Positions 28,879 to 35,904 of a DNA stretch of 35,904 bases are shown in pieces; the first letter of the stretch is position 1, and every line of letters starts with the position of its first letter. The position numbers and the translations under genes were made by a program. Source of the DNA: Prevotellaceae bacterium UBA4332 (lineage in GTDB: Bacteria > Bacteroidota > Bacteroidia > Bacteroidales > Bacteroidaceae); contig DGTQ01000014.1 in assembly GCA_002394365.1 (NCBI GenBank), forward strand, positions 94,431-130,334, read 5' to 3'. The notes under the pieces are model-generated. The model saw only the letters and a program-made list of their open reading frames with translations. It had not been told where the DNA came from and made no database searches.

Positions 28879-29295
28879 TTATTTTAAGTAGAATGTCAAT
28901 ATGTTCTCGAGTCTTTTCCTGTTTAGGTAGAGCACAAAGTAGTAGGGCAGGAGGATGCCGACTCCGGCAAGGGCGGCAATGCCGTCAGAGAGCCCATAGC
29001 CCACACAGCCCATTATGGTGGCAAGCAGCAGTATCGTCGGCACGATGAATGCCAGCACCACAGCCTTCATTCCCACCGACTGAGCCGCCATGACCGTTAC
29101 GGCCTGTCCTACGGCATACTTGCTCTCGTCTATGCACCTTACGTCGATGATTTTCTCCTTGCTTTCAGCCGAATTGCAGTAGGAAGCCACCTTGCAGCTG
29201 GTGCATGCGCTGTTCTGAACGATGCGCACGTGCGCAACACCGTTCGAGATTCTGTCTATTATGCCCTCGTGGGAAATCAGATTATCTTTACTCAT
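28879..29295 (-). CDS. rseC: RseC/SoxR-reducing system family protein
   Basis: A 138-aa membrane protein with an N-terminal cysteine-rich part, GVAHVRIVQNSACTSCKVASYCNSAE (C-x2-C-x5-C pattern), then two helices (VLAFIVPTILLLATIMGCVGYGL and IAALAGVGILLPYYFVLYL). RseC homologues precede Rnf genes in Bacteroidales and may support SoxR reduction or Fe-S handling. The frame is open to 29316, but ATG 29295 (MSKDNLISHEGIID) fits the family. The promoter box TACATTTG is at 29346-29353. Confidence 0.85.
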   Translation of the reverse strand: MSKDNLISHEGIIDRISNGVAHVRIVQNSACTSCKVASYCNSAESKEKIIDVRCIDESKYAVGQAVTVMAAQSVGMKAVVLAFIVPTILLLATIMGCVGYGLSDGIAALAGVGILLPYYFVLYLNRKRLENILTFYLK

Positions 29296-29345
29296 AGTAT
29301 CGCAATAAGAAGGCACCCATTTTATTGACTGCCCACTTTGCTTTG

Positions 29346-29353
29346 CAAATGTA
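29346..29353 (-). promoter_or_regulatory. -7 box of the rseC-rnf operon
   Basis: Minus strand TACATTTG followed by CAAAG, exact TAnnTTTG match, 51 bp upstream of the rseC start. It probably drives all seven genes rseC to rnfA. Confidence 0.6.
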
Positions 29354-29458
29354 CGAGTTTATTTTCGAAAAACAAAATATTTCCCCCAAAATATGTATGA
29401 TTTCTTAAAATATTACCAAAATAAGTCCAATTTCTTTGGCTTATTGAAGAAAAAAAAC

Positions 29459-29466
29459 TAAATTTG
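29459..29466 (+). promoter_or_regulatory. -7 box of pyk
   Basis: TAAATTTG followed by CACTTC, exact consensus match 55 bp upstream of the pyk ATG. It is divergent from the rnf promoter, with about 100 bp of AT-rich DNA between the two. Confidence 0.6.
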
Positions 29467-29521
29467 CACTTCAGTATTTATTTTGGTTTCCTAATTTCTA
29501 ATTATCAATTTTCAAATAAAG

Positions 29522-30961
29522 ATGAAGCAAACAAAAATTGTTGCATCAGTAAGTGACCTTCGTTGTGATGTAGAATTTATTCGCCAGCTCTATAAGGCTG
29601 GTGTTAATGTTATCCGTATGAATACGGCTCACGCTACCCCCGAAGGCCTCAGAACCATAATCAAAAACGTTCGTGAGGTGTCCAAGCATCTGGGCATACT
29701 CATTGATACCAAAGGCCCTGAAATACGCACTACCTCCGCCTCTGCCCCAATCGACTACAAGACGGGCGAGAAAGTTACCGTTTTAGGTTGCCCAGAGCAG
29801 GATACGGTACACGATGTTATCTGCTTGTCTTACAAAGATATATGTAATGACGTTAAGGAAGGAGATCAACTGCTTTTTGATGATGGCGAACTCTGCATGC
29901 AGGTGGTAGAAAACAATGGTGACGAGCTCTCCGTAATTGTCATGAACGATGGCAAACTGGGTTCTCATAAGTCTGTTAATGTGCCAGGCGTTCACATTGA
30001 CCTCCCAGCTCTCACGGAGAAGGACCGTCGCAATATCCTTCTCGCTATCGAAGAAGACATCGACTTCATTGCCCACTCCTTTGTGCGTTCCAAGGAGGAC
30101 CTGCATGAAGTACAGAAGATACTTGACGAACACAATTCCGACATCAAGATTATCTCCAAGATAGAGAATCAGGAGGGTGTTGACAACATCGACGAGATTC
30201 TCGACAACTGCTATGGCATCATGGTGGCCCGTGGCGACCTCGGCATCGAGATACCAGCAGAGAAGATACCAGGCATACAGCGCATGATAATAAAGAAATG
30301 TGTCTTCCGCAAGAAGCCCGTTATCGTGGCTACACAGATGCTTCACACCATGATAAAGAATCCTCGTCCTACTCGTGCCGAGGTCAGCGACATAGCCAAT
30401 GCCGTGTTCCAGAACACCGATGCCCTCATGCTCTCAGGCGAGACGGCAAGCGGTGCTTACCCTATAGAGGCTGTCAAGACTATGGTGAGGATAGCCGAAC
30501 AGGCTGAGGCCGACCGCAATCTTCACTCTCCACAGGTAGATGTGGATGGTGCCGATACCAATCTGCGTGACTTCCTCTGCAAGGCTGCCATTGGCACCAC
30601 GTCAAAGCTGGGTGTCAAGTGCATCCTTACCGATTCGGGTACAGGCGACGATGCCCGTACTCTTGCCGCTTATCGCGGACCAAGTCCTGTGGTGGCTATC
30701 TGCAAGCATGAAAAACTGCAGCGCTGGCTCGCCCTTTCCTACGGTGTGCTCGCTATCTATCCTAAGCAGGATGAACTCGAGAAGATGTTCTACTATGCCG
30801 TCAAGCAGATGTTTGAACGCAAGATGGTGTCTCTCGACGATAAGGTCACCTACCTCTCTGGCCACATGAATATAGGCATAGCCGACAAGTCGGCAGGTGT
30901 CTCCATGCTTGAGGTCAACACCGTCAGCGAGGTCTTTGCTAACTACGAAAATCAAGACTGA
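29522..30961 (+). CDS. pyk: Pyruvate kinase
   Basis: A 479-aa glycolytic enzyme converting phosphoenolpyruvate and ADP to pyruvate and ATP. It starts MKQTKIVASVSDLRCDVEFIRQLYKAGVNVIRMNTAHA. Motifs include TKGPEIRT, the loop KIISKIENQEGVDNIDEIL with the catalytic Lys, MVARGDLGIEIPAEKIPGIQ, VATQMLHTMIKNPRPTRAEVSDIANAVF and LSGETASGAYPIEAV. The C-terminal domain (345-479) is a normal length. The first strand has A in place of the usual Ser after NT (NTAHA). It overlaps the rluD-type gene by one base (TGATG), so the two are co-transcribed. Confidence 0.97.
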   Translation: MKQTKIVASVSDLRCDVEFIRQLYKAGVNVIRMNTAHATPEGLRTIIKNVREVSKHLGILIDTKGPEIRTTSASAPIDYKTGEKVTVLGCPEQDTVHDVICLSYKDICNDVKEGDQLLFDDGELCMQVVENNGDELSVIVMNDGKLGSHKSVNVPGVHIDLPALTEKDRRNILLAIEEDIDFIAHSFVRSKEDLHEVQKILDEHNSDIKIISKIENQEGVDNIDEILDNCYGIMVARGDLGIEIPAEKIPGIQRMIIKKCVFRKKPVIVATQMLHTMIKNPRPTRAEVSDIANAVFQNTDALMLSGETASGAYPIEAVKTMVRIAEQAEADRNLHSPQVDVDGADTNLRDFLCKAAIGTTSKLGVKCILTDSGTGDDARTLAAYRGPSPVVAICKHEKLQRWLALSYGVLAIYPKQDELEKMFYYAVKQMFERKMVSLDDKVTYLSGHMNIGIADKSAGVSMLEVNTVSEVFANYENQD

Positions 30962-31848
30962 TGCCCTACAATCCCCGACTCAGAGAATACAAGAATTATA
31001 ATGTGGATAAGGAGATGCCCCTCTTGGAGTATCTCCTTGCTACGCTTCCAGGCAGTAAGAACAAGATAAAGGACACCCTGCGCGGCAGAGGCATAAAGGT
31101 TAACGGCAAGACCGTCACCCAGTATGACTATCCCCTAACGCCTGGCATGAAAATCAGCGTGTCCAATTCCAAACGCAACGACACCTTCAAGAGCCGCTAC
31201 GTAAGCCTCGTTTACGAAGACCAGTACCTTGTCGTGGTAGAGAAGAAGCCTGGCATACTCAGTATGGCGGCAGGCCATTCTTCGCTCAATATAAAGAGTG
31301 TCCTCGACGATTATTTCCAGAAGACGCGTCAGGGTTGTCGTGCCCATGTGGTTCACCGTCTTGACCGTGACACCTCTGGACTCATGATTTATGCCAAAGA
31401 TATGGAGACCGAGCAGATACTCGAACACGAGTGGCACGATATTGTTTTCGACCGTCGCTATGTGGCTCTCTGCTCAGGCGAGTTTGAGGAAAACGATGGC
31501 ACCATAGCCAACTGGCTCAAGGACAATAAGGCATACGTTACCTATTCCTCTCCCGTAGATAATGGCGGCAAGTATGCTGTCACCCATTTCCACGTTCTCG
31601 ACCGTTCAACGGCTTATTCCCTTGTGGAGTTTAAGCTCGAGACAGGTCGCAAGAACCAGATACGTGTTCATGCTGCCGATATGGGGCACCCCGTTTGTGG
31701 CGACGTTAAGTATGGCAATGGCGACAATCCCCTTCATCGTCTCTGTCTGCATGCCTACATGCTCTGTTTCTATCATCCCGTAACCCATCGCCCGATGGAA
31801 TTTACCACACCAATCCCCTCACAATGGAAAACTATATTATCGCAATAG
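30961..31848 (+). CDS. RluD-type RNA pseudouridine synthase
   Basis: A 295-aa enzyme that isomerises uridines in rRNA or tRNA. It has an S4-like N-terminal region (LLEYLLATLPGSKNKIKDTLRGRGIKVNGKTV, about 20-55) and the catalytic motif HRLDRDTSGLMIYAK (137-151; Asp in RDT). Later motifs are RRYVAL, LETGRKNQIRVHAADMGHPVCGDVKYG and a C-terminal FTTPIP. It starts one base before the pyk stop codon ends. The specific RNA site cannot be assigned. It is followed by a small membrane protein whose start overlaps its end. Confidence 0.93.
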   Translation: MPYNPRLREYKNYNVDKEMPLLEYLLATLPGSKNKIKDTLRGRGIKVNGKTVTQYDYPLTPGMKISVSNSKRNDTFKSRYVSLVYEDQYLVVVEKKPGILSMAAGHSSLNIKSVLDDYFQKTRQGCRAHVVHRLDRDTSGLMIYAKDMETEQILEHEWHDIVFDRRYVALCSGEFEENDGTIANWLKDNKAYVTYSSPVDNGGKYAVTHFHVLDRSTAYSLVEFKLETGRKNQIRVHAADMGHPVCGDVKYGNGDNPLHRLCLHAYMLCFYHPVTHRPMEFTTPIPSQWKTILSQ

Positions 31849-31979
31849 TCGCTATCATCATAGCGTTCATGCTCTTCAAGAAGTTCGTAGGTTGTATCTT
31901 CCGCATAGTTATCACCCTGATACTCTGTGCCATACTCGCTTATTGCTATTTCACCCTTCACAATTCAAACCCCCTCTAA
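31824..31979 (+). CDS. Small membrane protein, 51 aa
   Basis: An ORF starting MENYIIAIVAIIIAFMLFKKF with a second hydrophobic stretch RIVITLILCAILAYCYFTL. It overlaps the end of the pseudouridine synthase gene by 25 bp, which suggests translational coupling. The end (NSNPL plus stop) is encoded by the palindromic element at 31968-32000, so the element supplies the last two codons and the stop. I do not recognise the family; a membrane role is inferred from hydrophobicity only. Confidence 0.65.
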   Translation: MENYIIAIVAIIIAFMLFKKFVGCIFRIVITLILCAILAYCYFTLHNSNPL

Positions 31980-32000
31980 ACTCCCCTCAAAGGGGGAGCA
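31968..32000 (-). repeat. GC-rich palindromic element, reverse orientation
   Basis: On the minus strand CTCCCCCTTTGAGGGGAG, then TTTAGAGGGGGTTT. Same family as 713-742, 34618, 34821 and 35758. Confidence 0.75.
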
Positions 32001-32051
32001 CTCCCTCTCCTTTATAGAGAGTCGGGATGAGGTATTAATTTATTTTTAATT

Positions 32052-32300
32052 ATGCAACACCGTTCACATCGTCGTCCAGAAAAGATACACGACATAAACT
32101 TCAAGGTTCGTCAGGTTCTCAACATCCTCTTTATGGTGACAGCCATCGTCGGTTGCCTTATGTACACAGGCGTCATTGGCGGAGAGGAAAACGAGATGAA
32201 AGGCGCCATAGTAGTAATCATCGCTGTCCTCATCAAGATGGCAGAGTGCATGATACGTCTGCTCAAGAAAAACAATAATGAAGAAGACGAAGAAGAGTAG
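32052..32300 (+). CDS. Small membrane protein, 82 aa
   Basis: MQHRSHRRPEKIHDINFKVRQ starts with a basic tail, then two predicted helices (VLNILFMVTAIVGCLMYTGVI and GAIVVIIAVLIKMAECMIRLL) and a very acidic end KKNNNEEDEEE. It has no catalytic motif and the function is unknown. Its end overlaps the porin gene start by 23 bp, consistent with co-expression. Confidence 0.75.
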   Translation: MQHRSHRRPEKIHDINFKVRQVLNILFMVTAIVGCLMYTGVIGGEENEMKGAIVVIIAVLIKMAECMIRLLKKNNNEEDEEE

Positions 32301-34617
32301 CATATTTCTGCTGTTGTTTTGCATGCTTATGTGCAAGGCTGCAGCACAGGTTAGTGATGCCAACTATAATGACGGCTTCACCGTCAGGGATAATACGTTC
32401 AATCCTAATGCCGCCCTCGATTCTCTCCATGCTTCCCACAAGGAGATACCCAAGGGCATACGCGTCTGGACTGTTGACGAGAAGTTCGGCGATGTCGTGC
32501 CAGCAGTGCGTGATACCGTCCAGCGCCTCTTCATGAACAGTGTATTCACCACAGGCAGGTATGGCGAATACAACACTACGGGCAACCTCGGCGCCCCACG
32601 CATAGCACGCCTTGCCACCGACCGCGACCTCTTCTCTCGCAATCCCTATCTCGAGCCCTACGGATATTTCCTTACCAAGTCTTCCGAACTGCTCTATACC
32701 AACACTCTCTCGCCCATTACCAACCTCTTCTATTCCTCCTGTGGCGACAAGACCGACGGAGAGGACCACGTGCGGGTGCTCTTCGCCACTAATGTCAACA
32801 AGCGCCTCGGTTTCGGCTTTAAGTTCAATTACCTCTATGGTCGAGGCTATTACAACTACCAGAGCACAGCCCTCTTTGACTACACCCTCTGGGCTTCCTA
32901 TCAGGGAGAGCGCTATCAGGCATATTTCAATATGTCCTTCGACCACATGAAGGTGGCAGAGAACGGAGGTATAACCAATGACAACTACATAGTCCACCCC
33001 GAGGCATACAAGGATTCCTACACAGGACAGGAGATACCCGTTGTGCTCCAGTCTAACTGGAACAATCAGGATGCCTTCCACCTCAATTTCTCTCATCGCT
33101 ACAACGTAGGTTTCTATCGCCAGGTAGAGATGACCGAGATGGAGAAAGAAGCCAAGCGCTTCGCCCTGCGTGCCCAGAAGGAGAAGGAGGAAAAAGAACT
33201 CGAAAAAAGCGAGGTGGCAAACCGTCTTGCCGAGCACGCCTCTTCATCTACCCCCACAAAGAAGTTTGAGGGACGCCCTGACGACGCCATGATTATGGGC
33301 GATTTGCCCACCAGTGGCAAGGCTCGTCAAGCACATCTCAACGACTCTCTCCTCAAGGCTGCGCGAGACAGCATACTGCTCTCCCAGCGTCATGCCCCCG
33401 ACACCTCGTGGACCAAAGAGGAATACGTGCCCGTCACCAGTTTCATTCATACCCTCGGGCTCAATACCAACAACCGTCGCTACGTAGCCAACGCCTCCAA
33501 CGAGAATTTCTACCTCAATCGCTACAACGTGCCCTACGAGAACAACCCAGGCGACTCTATCTTCGACAAGACCACCTATTACATTATGAAGAACACCTTC
33601 GCCATAGGTCTCCTCGAGGGTTTCAATAAGTATGTCCCTATGGGCGCCAAGGTATTCATCACCCATGAGCTCGGCCATTATAAGTTGCCCAATAGCTCTG
33701 GTAGCTATACCTCCACCAATGAGAACAACGTTTACATCGGAGGTCAGCTTATCAAGACACTCGGCAGGCGTCTCCATTACAACGCCACGGCAGAGTTCTG
33801 CATCGCTGGCGCCCAGGTGGGCGATGTGCGCCTCGGTGGAACAGGCGACATCAATATGCGCATACTCGGCGATACCTCCACCGTGCGCCTCAAGGCGTTC
33901 TACCACCTCTGCAAGCCAGGCTTCCTCGTAACCCACTATCATGGCAAGTTCCTCTCGTGGAGCCACTCTGACTTCAACAAGCAGATGCAGACGCACCTCG
34001 AGGCGGAGTTCTTCGTCAAGAAAACCCGCACCACCATTCGTGCCTGCTACGACAACATACAAAACTATACCTACCTCGGCATAAACTACAATCGCACAAC
34101 GGCTGACGACAAGACCACCGTAACTGGCTATACGGCAGACATGAAGCAGTCATCCGCCAACATCAGCCTGCTTACCCTCGCCATAGAGCAGAACTTCCGT
34201 TTCGGCATCCTCAACTGGGAGAATCGTCTCACCTATCAGAAGAGCAGTCAGGAAGTCCTCCTTGCGGTGCCAGCCCTCAACTACTGGACCAACCTCTATC
34301 TCAATTTCACCATTGCCCGCGTCCTCCGCGTGCATTTCGGAGCCGACATGCGCTGGTTCTCCAAGTACTACGCCCCAGAATACTGTCCGCAAGCAGGACG
34401 CTACGGCATACAGGAAAACGATGCCCTTCGCGCCGAGGTAGGCAATTACCCCATAGTCAATGTCTATGCCAATTTCCGCCTCAAGCAGTGTCGCTTCTTC
34501 GTCATGATGAGCCATGTCAATTCAGGCTCAGGCAACAAGGGCTATTTCCTCACCCCCCACTATCCCCTCAACGAGCGTGTCCTCCGCTTCGGCATCTCGT
34601 GGGATTTCAACAACTAA
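32278..34617 (+). CDS. Putative outer membrane porin (Porin_10-like)
   Basis: A 779-aa protein with a signal peptide (MKKTKKSSIFLLLFCMLMCKAAAQ), then many short beta-strand-like segments with aromatic ends. It contains DNTFNPNAALDSLHASHKEIPKGI near the N-terminus, YFLTKSSELLYTNTLSPITNLFYSS, and the C-terminus NERVLRFGISWDFNN ending in an aromatic-asparagine pair typical of outer membrane barrels. A charged coiled-coil-like segment (about 290-330, KEKEEKELEKSEVAN) interrupts the barrel. The match to the Bacteroidetes Porin_10 (putative porin) family is by recall. Start ATG 32278 is inside the previous gene. Probably surface-exposed; substrate unknown. Confidence 0.82.
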   Translation: MKKTKKSSIFLLLFCMLMCKAAAQVSDANYNDGFTVRDNTFNPNAALDSLHASHKEIPKGIRVWTVDEKFGDVVPAVRDTVQRLFMNSVFTTGRYGEYNTTGNLGAPRIARLATDRDLFSRNPYLEPYGYFLTKSSELLYTNTLSPITNLFYSSCGDKTDGEDHVRVLFATNVNKRLGFGFKFNYLYGRGYYNYQSTALFDYTLWASYQGERYQAYFNMSFDHMKVAENGGITNDNYIVHPEAYKDSYTGQEIPVVLQSNWNNQDAFHLNFSHRYNVGFYRQVEMTEMEKEAKRFALRAQKEKEEKELEKSEVANRLAEHASSSTPTKKFEGRPDDAMIMGDLPTSGKARQAHLNDSLLKAARDSILLSQRHAPDTSWTKEEYVPVTSFIHTLGLNTNNRRYVANASNENFYLNRYNVPYENNPGDSIFDKTTYYIMKNTFAIGLLEGFNKYVPMGAKVFITHELGHYKLPNSSGSYTSTNENNVYIGGQLIKTLGRRLHYNATAEFCIAGAQVGDVRLGGTGDINMRILGDTSTVRLKAFYHLCKPGFLVTHYHGKFLSWSHSDFNKQMQTHLEAEFFVKKTRTTIRACYDNIQNYTYLGINYNRTTADDKTTVTGYTADMKQSSANISLLTLAIEQNFRFGILNWENRLTYQKSSQEVLLAVPALNYWTNLYLNFTIARVLRVHFGADMRWFSKYYAPEYCPQAGRYGIQENDALRAEVGNYPIVNVYANFRLKQCRFFVMMSHVNSGSGNKGYFLTPHYPLNERVLRFGISWDFNN

Positions 34618-34649
34618 ATACCCCCTCTGTCTCCCCCAAAGGGGGAGGA
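34618..34649 (-). repeat. GC-rich palindromic element after the porin gene
   Basis: Reverse orientation: CTCCCCCTTTGGGGGAG, ACAGAGGGGGTATT on the minus strand. It starts just after the porin stop and may act in termination as well as being a member of the repeat family. The rest of 34650-34790 is spacer sequence ahead of queC. Confidence 0.75.
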
Positions 34650-34790
34650 TAGAGTTTTCCCACCGCATGGCATTGCGTGAGTGCTGAAAGCACGACCTTT
34701 GCTCTCGAAGAGAGTTATTCTTAATTCTTTGCGAGAAACAAAAATCCGAGTAAATCCGTAAAATCCGTGGTAACAAAGACAAAAAGAAAT

Positions 34791-35495
34791 ATGAGTAACA
34801 GTAACGATGACAAAGCAAAGTTCTCCCCCTTGGGGGGAGCAAGAGGGGATTCTGTCCTCATCCTCAGCGGCGGAGTAGATTCCGTCACTATGCTCTACGA
34901 TTACAAGGAGCAGATAGCTCTCGCCCTGACCTTCGACTACGGCAGCAAGCACAACAAAAAAGAGATAGCCTTCGCCCAGTACCACTGCCAGCAGCTCGGC
35001 ATCCCTCAAATCATAATCCCCCTGAGCTTCATGCAGCAATACTTCAAGTCCTCCCTCCTCGAGGGTGGGGAAGACATACCCGAAGGCTCCTACGACGACG
35101 AGAACATGAAATCTACCGTCGTCCCCTTCCGCAACGGCATCATGCTCGCCATAGCAGCAGGCATTGCCGAGAGCAACGGCTTGAAGCACGTCATGATGGC
35201 AAACCACTCAGGCGACCACGCCATCTATCCCGACTGCCGTCCGCAATTCGCCGAAGCCATGAGCCAAGCCATCAGCGCAGGCACCTATGACGGCATTACC
35301 CTCCTTGCCCCCTATACCGACCTCACCAAGGGCGACATCGTAAAGCGAGGCATAGCCCTCGGCATAGACTATTCCAAGACCTGGTCGTGCTACAAGGGAG
35401 GCGACAAGCACTGCGGCAAATGCGGCACCTGTACCGAGCGTAAGGAAGCCTTCCTCATGGCAGGTGCGCCAGACCCTACAGTGTACGAAGAGTAG
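34791..35495 (+). CDS. queC: 7-cyano-7-deazaguanine synthase QueC
   Basis: A 234-aa ATP-dependent enzyme that turns 7-carboxy-7-deazaguanine into preQ0 in queuosine synthesis. The PP-loop SGGVDS is at 26-31, followed by LTFDYGSKHNKKEI; the zinc-binding CYKGGDKHCGKCGTCTERKEAF is near the C-terminus. An ATG is at 34791 (MSNSNDDKAKFSPLGGARGD); the open frame continues to a GTG at 34767. Residues 11-19 (FSPLGGARG) are encoded by a palindromic repeat element (34821-34853), so the start of this protein is longer and unlike the typical QueC beginning with the PP-loop strand. Catalytic parts are intact. Confidence 0.93.
   Translation: MSNSNDDKAKFSPLGGARGDSVLILSGGVDSVTMLYDYKEQIALALTFDYGSKHNKKEIAFAQYHCQQLGIPQIIIPLSFMQQYFKSSLLEGGEDIPEGSYDDENMKSTVVPFRNGIMLAIAAGIAESNGLKHVMMANHSGDHAIYPDCRPQFAEAMSQAISAGTYDGITLLAPYTDLTKGDIVKRGIALGIDYSKTWSCYKGGDKHCGKCGTCTERKEAFLMAGAPDPTVYEE
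34821..34853 (+). repeat. Palindromic element within the queC N-terminus
   Basis: TTCTCCCCCTTGGGGGGAGC, AAGAGGGGATTC. It encodes FSPLGGARGD in the same frame as the copy in the HAD phosphatase (SPLEGGQKG), and lies directly before the conserved DSVLILSGGVDS core. Confidence 0.75.
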
Positions 35496-35576
35496 AGAAC
35501 CCCGCTCCCATAATCATTCGAACGACGTTTTTCTCTTGCATTTTTGAATACATATCAAATAGTTATTTTCATAGAT

Positions 35577-35740
35577 AGAAGCACTGGTTCTGCACGTAGA
35601 ACCAGTGCTTCTGCACGTAGAACTAATGCCTCTGCATGTAGTTCCGAGCTCTGCTCGCCTGAGCACCTACTGGAGCGCAAGAACCAATGGTTCTGCAGCC
35701 AAAGCACCTATCGGAAAGTGCAGAACCACTGCTTCCGCAA
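35577..35740. repeat. Palindromic repeat cluster downstream of queC
   Basis: AGAAGCACTGGTTCT (35577-35591) and AGAACCAGTGCTTCT (35598-35612) form a perfect 15-bp inverted repeat with a 6-nt loop, followed by related units (GCACGTAGAAC..., CCAATGGTTCTGCA) and the TCCGAGCTCTGCTCGCCTGA module shared with 2381-2400. No gene is supported in 35496-35821; an ORF drawn across it is repeat-derived. Confidence 0.8.
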
Positions 35741-35757
35741 AAAAGAGCTAATTTTTA

Positions 35758-35791
35758 ATTCTCCCCCTTGGGGGGAGTTAGAGGGGGTTCC
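35758..35791 (+). repeat. GC-rich palindromic element
   Basis: ATTCTCCCCCTTGGGGGGAG, TTAGAGGGGGTTCC: the best preserved copy, in intergenic sequence and plus orientation. Confidence 0.8.
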
Positions 35792-35821
35792 AAATAGCAC
35801 TTTTTTCGTGCCTGAACCTCC

Positions 35822-35902
35822 CTAATCCCCGTTATCCCGCATAAACACATGGTTGAGCATAGGGAGGTAGGGGGCGAAGATCTCCCTCAGACCTCCCTTA
35901 TA
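35822..35902 (-). CDS. 3' end of an unidentified minus-strand gene (cut by window edge)
   Basis: The minus strand reads in from the window edge as YKGGLREIFAPYLPMLNHVF then MRDNGD and a TAG at 35822. The composition looks coding (ordinary hydrophobic and charged mix, no repeats), and it is the only open frame at the edge with a natural stop. Only 26 residues are visible, so no family can be given. It would be convergent with queC. Confidence 0.45.
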   Translation of the reverse strand, partial: YKGGLREIFAPYLPMLNHVFMRDNGD

Positions 35903-35904
35903 CC

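Noticed and set aside
32263..33237. A 324-aa minus-strand open frame
   Set aside because: Antisense to the porin signal peptide and N-terminal domain; its composition reflects the complement of coding DNA.
33244..34062. A 272-aa minus-strand open frame inside the porin gene
   Set aside because: It is a shadow of the porin reading frame; no promoter or motif supports it.
35544..35825. A 93-aa plus-strand open frame after queC
   Set aside because: It consists of palindromic repeat units (ARRTSASARRTNASA) and the GC-rich element, not a gene.

Overview
The window looks like a chromosome segment of a Bacteroidales bacterium, most likely Prevotella or a relative. Three things point there. Many genes have the Bacteroidetes -7 promoter box TAnnTTTG, and most lack a Shine-Dalgarno sequence. 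The protein families are typical of the group: Porin_10-like porin, DUF4293, an HU-like protein of the TIGR01201 kind, DUF4248, DUF3987 and a DUF3616 protein with a type IX-like tail. The operons bamD/omega/DUF4293 and rseC-rnfBCDGEA are arranged as in Bacteroidales. I saw no tRNA, rRNA, CRISPR array, transposase or integrase.

Layout. (a) 1-1323: repeats, a HAD-IB phosphatase with an eroded 3' end, and a 44-codon ORF that looks like the remnant of an amidohydrolase. (b) 1374-5520, minus strand: a replication-like accessory module (unknown 153-aa protein, DUF3987 ATPase-like protein, CHC2/Toprim primase, DUF4248, HU-like protein) with a long imperfect inverted repeat at 4882-5043. (c) 5521-13480: an AT-rich accessory or defence island. 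It holds a long Argonaute-family protein that lacks at least two catalytic aspartates, followed 11 bp later by an unfamiliar partner gene; an unknown 167-aa gene; an AbiF/AbiD-type HEPN protein preceded by its own promoter and a short terminator-ended RNA; a secreted DUF4468-like protein; an MNT nucleotidyltransferase with only the tail of a HepT toxin; a ParE/RelE toxin-antitoxin pair; and a fragment of a DnaQ-like exonuclease. (d) 13483-23695: core genes (lipoprotein, nth, rpsA, mltG, a DUF3616 secreted protein, DUF4293, omega-like subunit, bamD, uvrB). (e) 23915-29295: rseC and the Rnf complex. (f) 29522-35904: pyk, an RluD-type pseudouridine synthase, two small membrane proteins, a porin, queC, and the end of a further gene.

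The main candidates for something new are the inactive-Argonaute plus partner operon (5840-9165) and the ncRNA-AbiF unit (9965-10969). They sit next to each other, separated by two copies of a coding 'tail' (9169-9267 and 9881-9922) that suggest repeated insertion at one site. A second theme is that intergenic repeats enter reading frames. One GC-rich palindromic element appears in the same frame inside the HAD phosphatase and at the N-terminus of QueC; other short repeats encode parts of the primase, DUF3987 and possibly UvrB. RnfB is short, and its C-terminal tail is a near copy of the tail of RnfC.

All functional calls come from reading the sequence and from remembered family features; no database search was run.
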